Assembly: GCA_024636215.1 (NCBI GenBank)
Contig: JAGXHL010000045.1
Span: forward strand, 28,594-92,593
Length of the DNA stretch: 64,000 nucleotides
DNA from: Deltaproteobacteria bacterium
Lineage (GTDB): Bacteria > Desulfobacterota > Desulfuromonadia > Desulfuromonadales > BM103
Direction of reading: 5' to 3'
A program made the translations under genes and the position numbers. Within the stretch, counting starts at the first letter, position 1. Each line of letters starts with the position of its first letter. This document shows positions 62,812-64,000 of this stretch, piece after piece. The notes beneath the pieces were generated by a model. The model was not told where the DNA came from. It saw nothing but the letters and a program-made list of their open reading frames with translations, and did no database searches.

Positions 62812-64000
62812 ATGCTCGCCAAGGTTTTATCCGGGGCGCTGCTCGGGATCGATGCCTACCCGGTTGAGGTAGAGGTCGATATTGCTCAAGGCTTGCCGCA
62901 GTTCGCTACGGTCGGTTTGCCCGAGGGGGCGGTCAAGGAAAGCAAGGACCGCGTCAAGTCCGCCATCAAGAATTCCGGTTACGAATTCCCCACCCGCCGC
63001 ATCACCATCAACCTCGCTCCGGCAGATATTCGCAAGGAAGGCTCGGTCTTCGACCTGCCGATGGCTGTCGGCCTGCTCACGGCCATGGGTCTGGTCGACC
63101 TGGAGCGCGCCTCGCGTTTTCTGTTTATGGGCGAGTTGTCTCTGGATGGTTGTATCAAGCCGATCCGTGGTGTACTGCCGGTTGCTGCAGCCGCCCGGAG
63201 ATGGAACCTCGATGGTCTGATCCTGCCCTCTGCCAACGCCGAAGAAGGCGCTCTGGTTGACGGTCTGCCGGTCTACCCGGCCCAGACGCTTGGCGAAGTG
63301 ATCGATTTTCTCACCGGTAACCGGGTGCTGGAGTGTTGTCGGGTCGATATCGCCAGACTGGTCAGCGAATCGGTGGTGGATGACGTCGATTTTTCCGAAG
63401 TGCGCGGCCAGGAGCATGTCAAGCGTGCTCTCGAAGTCGCAGCCGCCGGCAGTCACAATATCCTGATGGTCGGCCCGCCGGGGAGCGGCAAAACCATGCT
63501 GGCAAGGCGTATTTCCACCATTTTGCCGCCCCAGACCTTTGAAGAGGCCCTCGAAATCACCAAGATCCATTCGGTCCTGGGCCTTTTGCCGCCAGGGCAG
63601 GCCCTGGTTGCCAAGCGGGTGTTTCGTTCTCCTCATCACACCATCTCCGATGCGGGATTGATCGGGGGTGGTGCCCATCCTCGTCCCGGCGAAGTCTCCC
63701 TTGCGCACAACGGCGTACTGTTCCTCGACGAATTGCCGGAGTTCAAAAAGAATATTCTCGAGATGCTGCGCCAACCGCTCGAAGATGGCCAGGTCTGTAT
63801 CAGCCGGGCCGCTCAGAGCCTGACATATCCGGCATTGTTCATGCTGGTCGCAGCGATGAACCCCTGCCCCTGTGGTTATCTTGGCGATCCCCAACACGAA
63901 TGCAATTGCAGCACACAGATGCTGCAACGCTACCAGACCCGCCTGTCCGGCCCGCTGCTCGACCGTATCGATCTGCATATCGAGGTGCCGCGCGTACCGC
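62812..64000 (+). CDS. comM: ComM/YifB Mg-chelatase-like AAA ATPase (partial)
   Basis: An open frame with AGGAGGG just before its ATG runs off the right edge. The first 396 residues show the YifB N-terminal Lon-like domain ([40 protein letters not shown]), Walker [11 protein letters not shown], the AAA part ([40 protein letters not shown]) and CPCGY. Relatives are helicases that help branch migration in natural transformation. About a quarter of the protein is beyond the window. Confidence 0.95.
   Translation, partial: MLAKVLSGALLGIDAYPVEVEVDIAQGLPQFATVGLPEGAVKESKDRVKSAIKNSGYEFPTRRITINLAPADIRKEGSVFDLPMAVGLLTAMGLVDLERASRFLFMGELSLDGCIKPIRGVLPVAAAARRWNLDGLILPSANAEEGALVDGLPVYPAQTLGEVIDFLTGNRVLECCRVDIARLVSESVVDDVDFSEVRGQEHVKRALEVAAAGSHNILMVGPPGSGKTMLARRISTILPPQTFEEALEITKIHSVLGLLPPGQALVAKRVFRSPHHTISDAGLIGGGAHPRPGEVSLAHNGVLFLDELPEFKKNILEMLRQPLEDGQVCISRAAQSLTYPALFMLVAAMNPCPCGYLGDPQHECNCSTQMLQRYQTRLSGPLLDRIDLHIEVPRVP

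Noticed and set aside
62827..63978. 383-residue minus-strand open frame at the right edge
   Set aside because: It is the shadow of comM, whose plus-strand frame has a ribosome site and all family motifs.

Overview
The window looks like a chromosome segment of a Desulfuromonadia-type deltaproteobacterium (Geobacter / Desulfuromonas / Pelobacter relatives). The reasons are the 16-heme cytochrome lipoprotein with CX4CH heme sites, sigma-54 type -24/-12 promoters, a GEMM-class cyclic dinucleotide riboswitch, a PilZ protein, a one-chain pyruvate:ferredoxin oxidoreductase, MglA/MglB and an ETF:menaquinone-oxidoreductase-like protein. This is inferred from gene content; no species is claimed.

Layout. 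0-4 kb: a large minus-strand multiheme cytochrome lipoprotein with nine tandem 71-residue heme domains, a long leader and a candidate RpoN promoter. 4-10 kb: a 1,704-residue autotransporter. 10-16.7 kb: PAP2 phosphatase, PfpI/DJ-1 protein, PilZ protein, a fragment of a YDG/MBG-repeat adhesin, transposase and toxin debris, a YqhA membrane protein and a lipoprotein with 15 calcium-loop repeats behind a near-consensus sigma-54 promoter. 16.9-31.7 kb: an accessory region with four complete type II toxin-antitoxin (TA) modules, at least three TA remnants, a thioesterase, a HEAT-repeat protein, a truncated resolvase, a hybrid histidine kinase preceded by a GEMM riboswitch, and an Fsr-type MFS exporter. 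Modules are separated by related short elements rich in GTGTCAG / CTGACAC. The region ends at a tRNA-Asn and a 57-residue gene. A rearranged partial copy of that pair lies at 19.9-20.2 kb and a trace of the small gene at 11.6 kb.

31.9-64 kb is conserved core: the Fe-S oxidoreductase, mglB-mglA, nifJ, dnaX-ybaB-recR (dnaX carries an A AAA AAG slippery site followed at once by a -1 frame stop), SRP RNA, tRNA-Ser, the hrcA-grpE-dnaK-dnaJ heat-shock cluster with a CIRCE operator, hemW, an eleven-gene Mrp/Mbh-type cation antiporter operon with three MrpD-like subunits, a nitrilase-family amidase, a CDF metal exporter, thioredoxin reductase, and the start of a comM/yifB gene that runs off the right edge.

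How the genes fit together. The cytochrome, the Fe-S oxidoreductase, PFOR and the antiporter suit anaerobic respiration with extracellular electron transfer and ion-gradient coupling. The GEMM riboswitch and the PilZ protein point to cyclic dinucleotide signalling. The 11.6-31.7 kb stretch reads as a repeatedly rearranged accessory locus next to tRNA-Asn.
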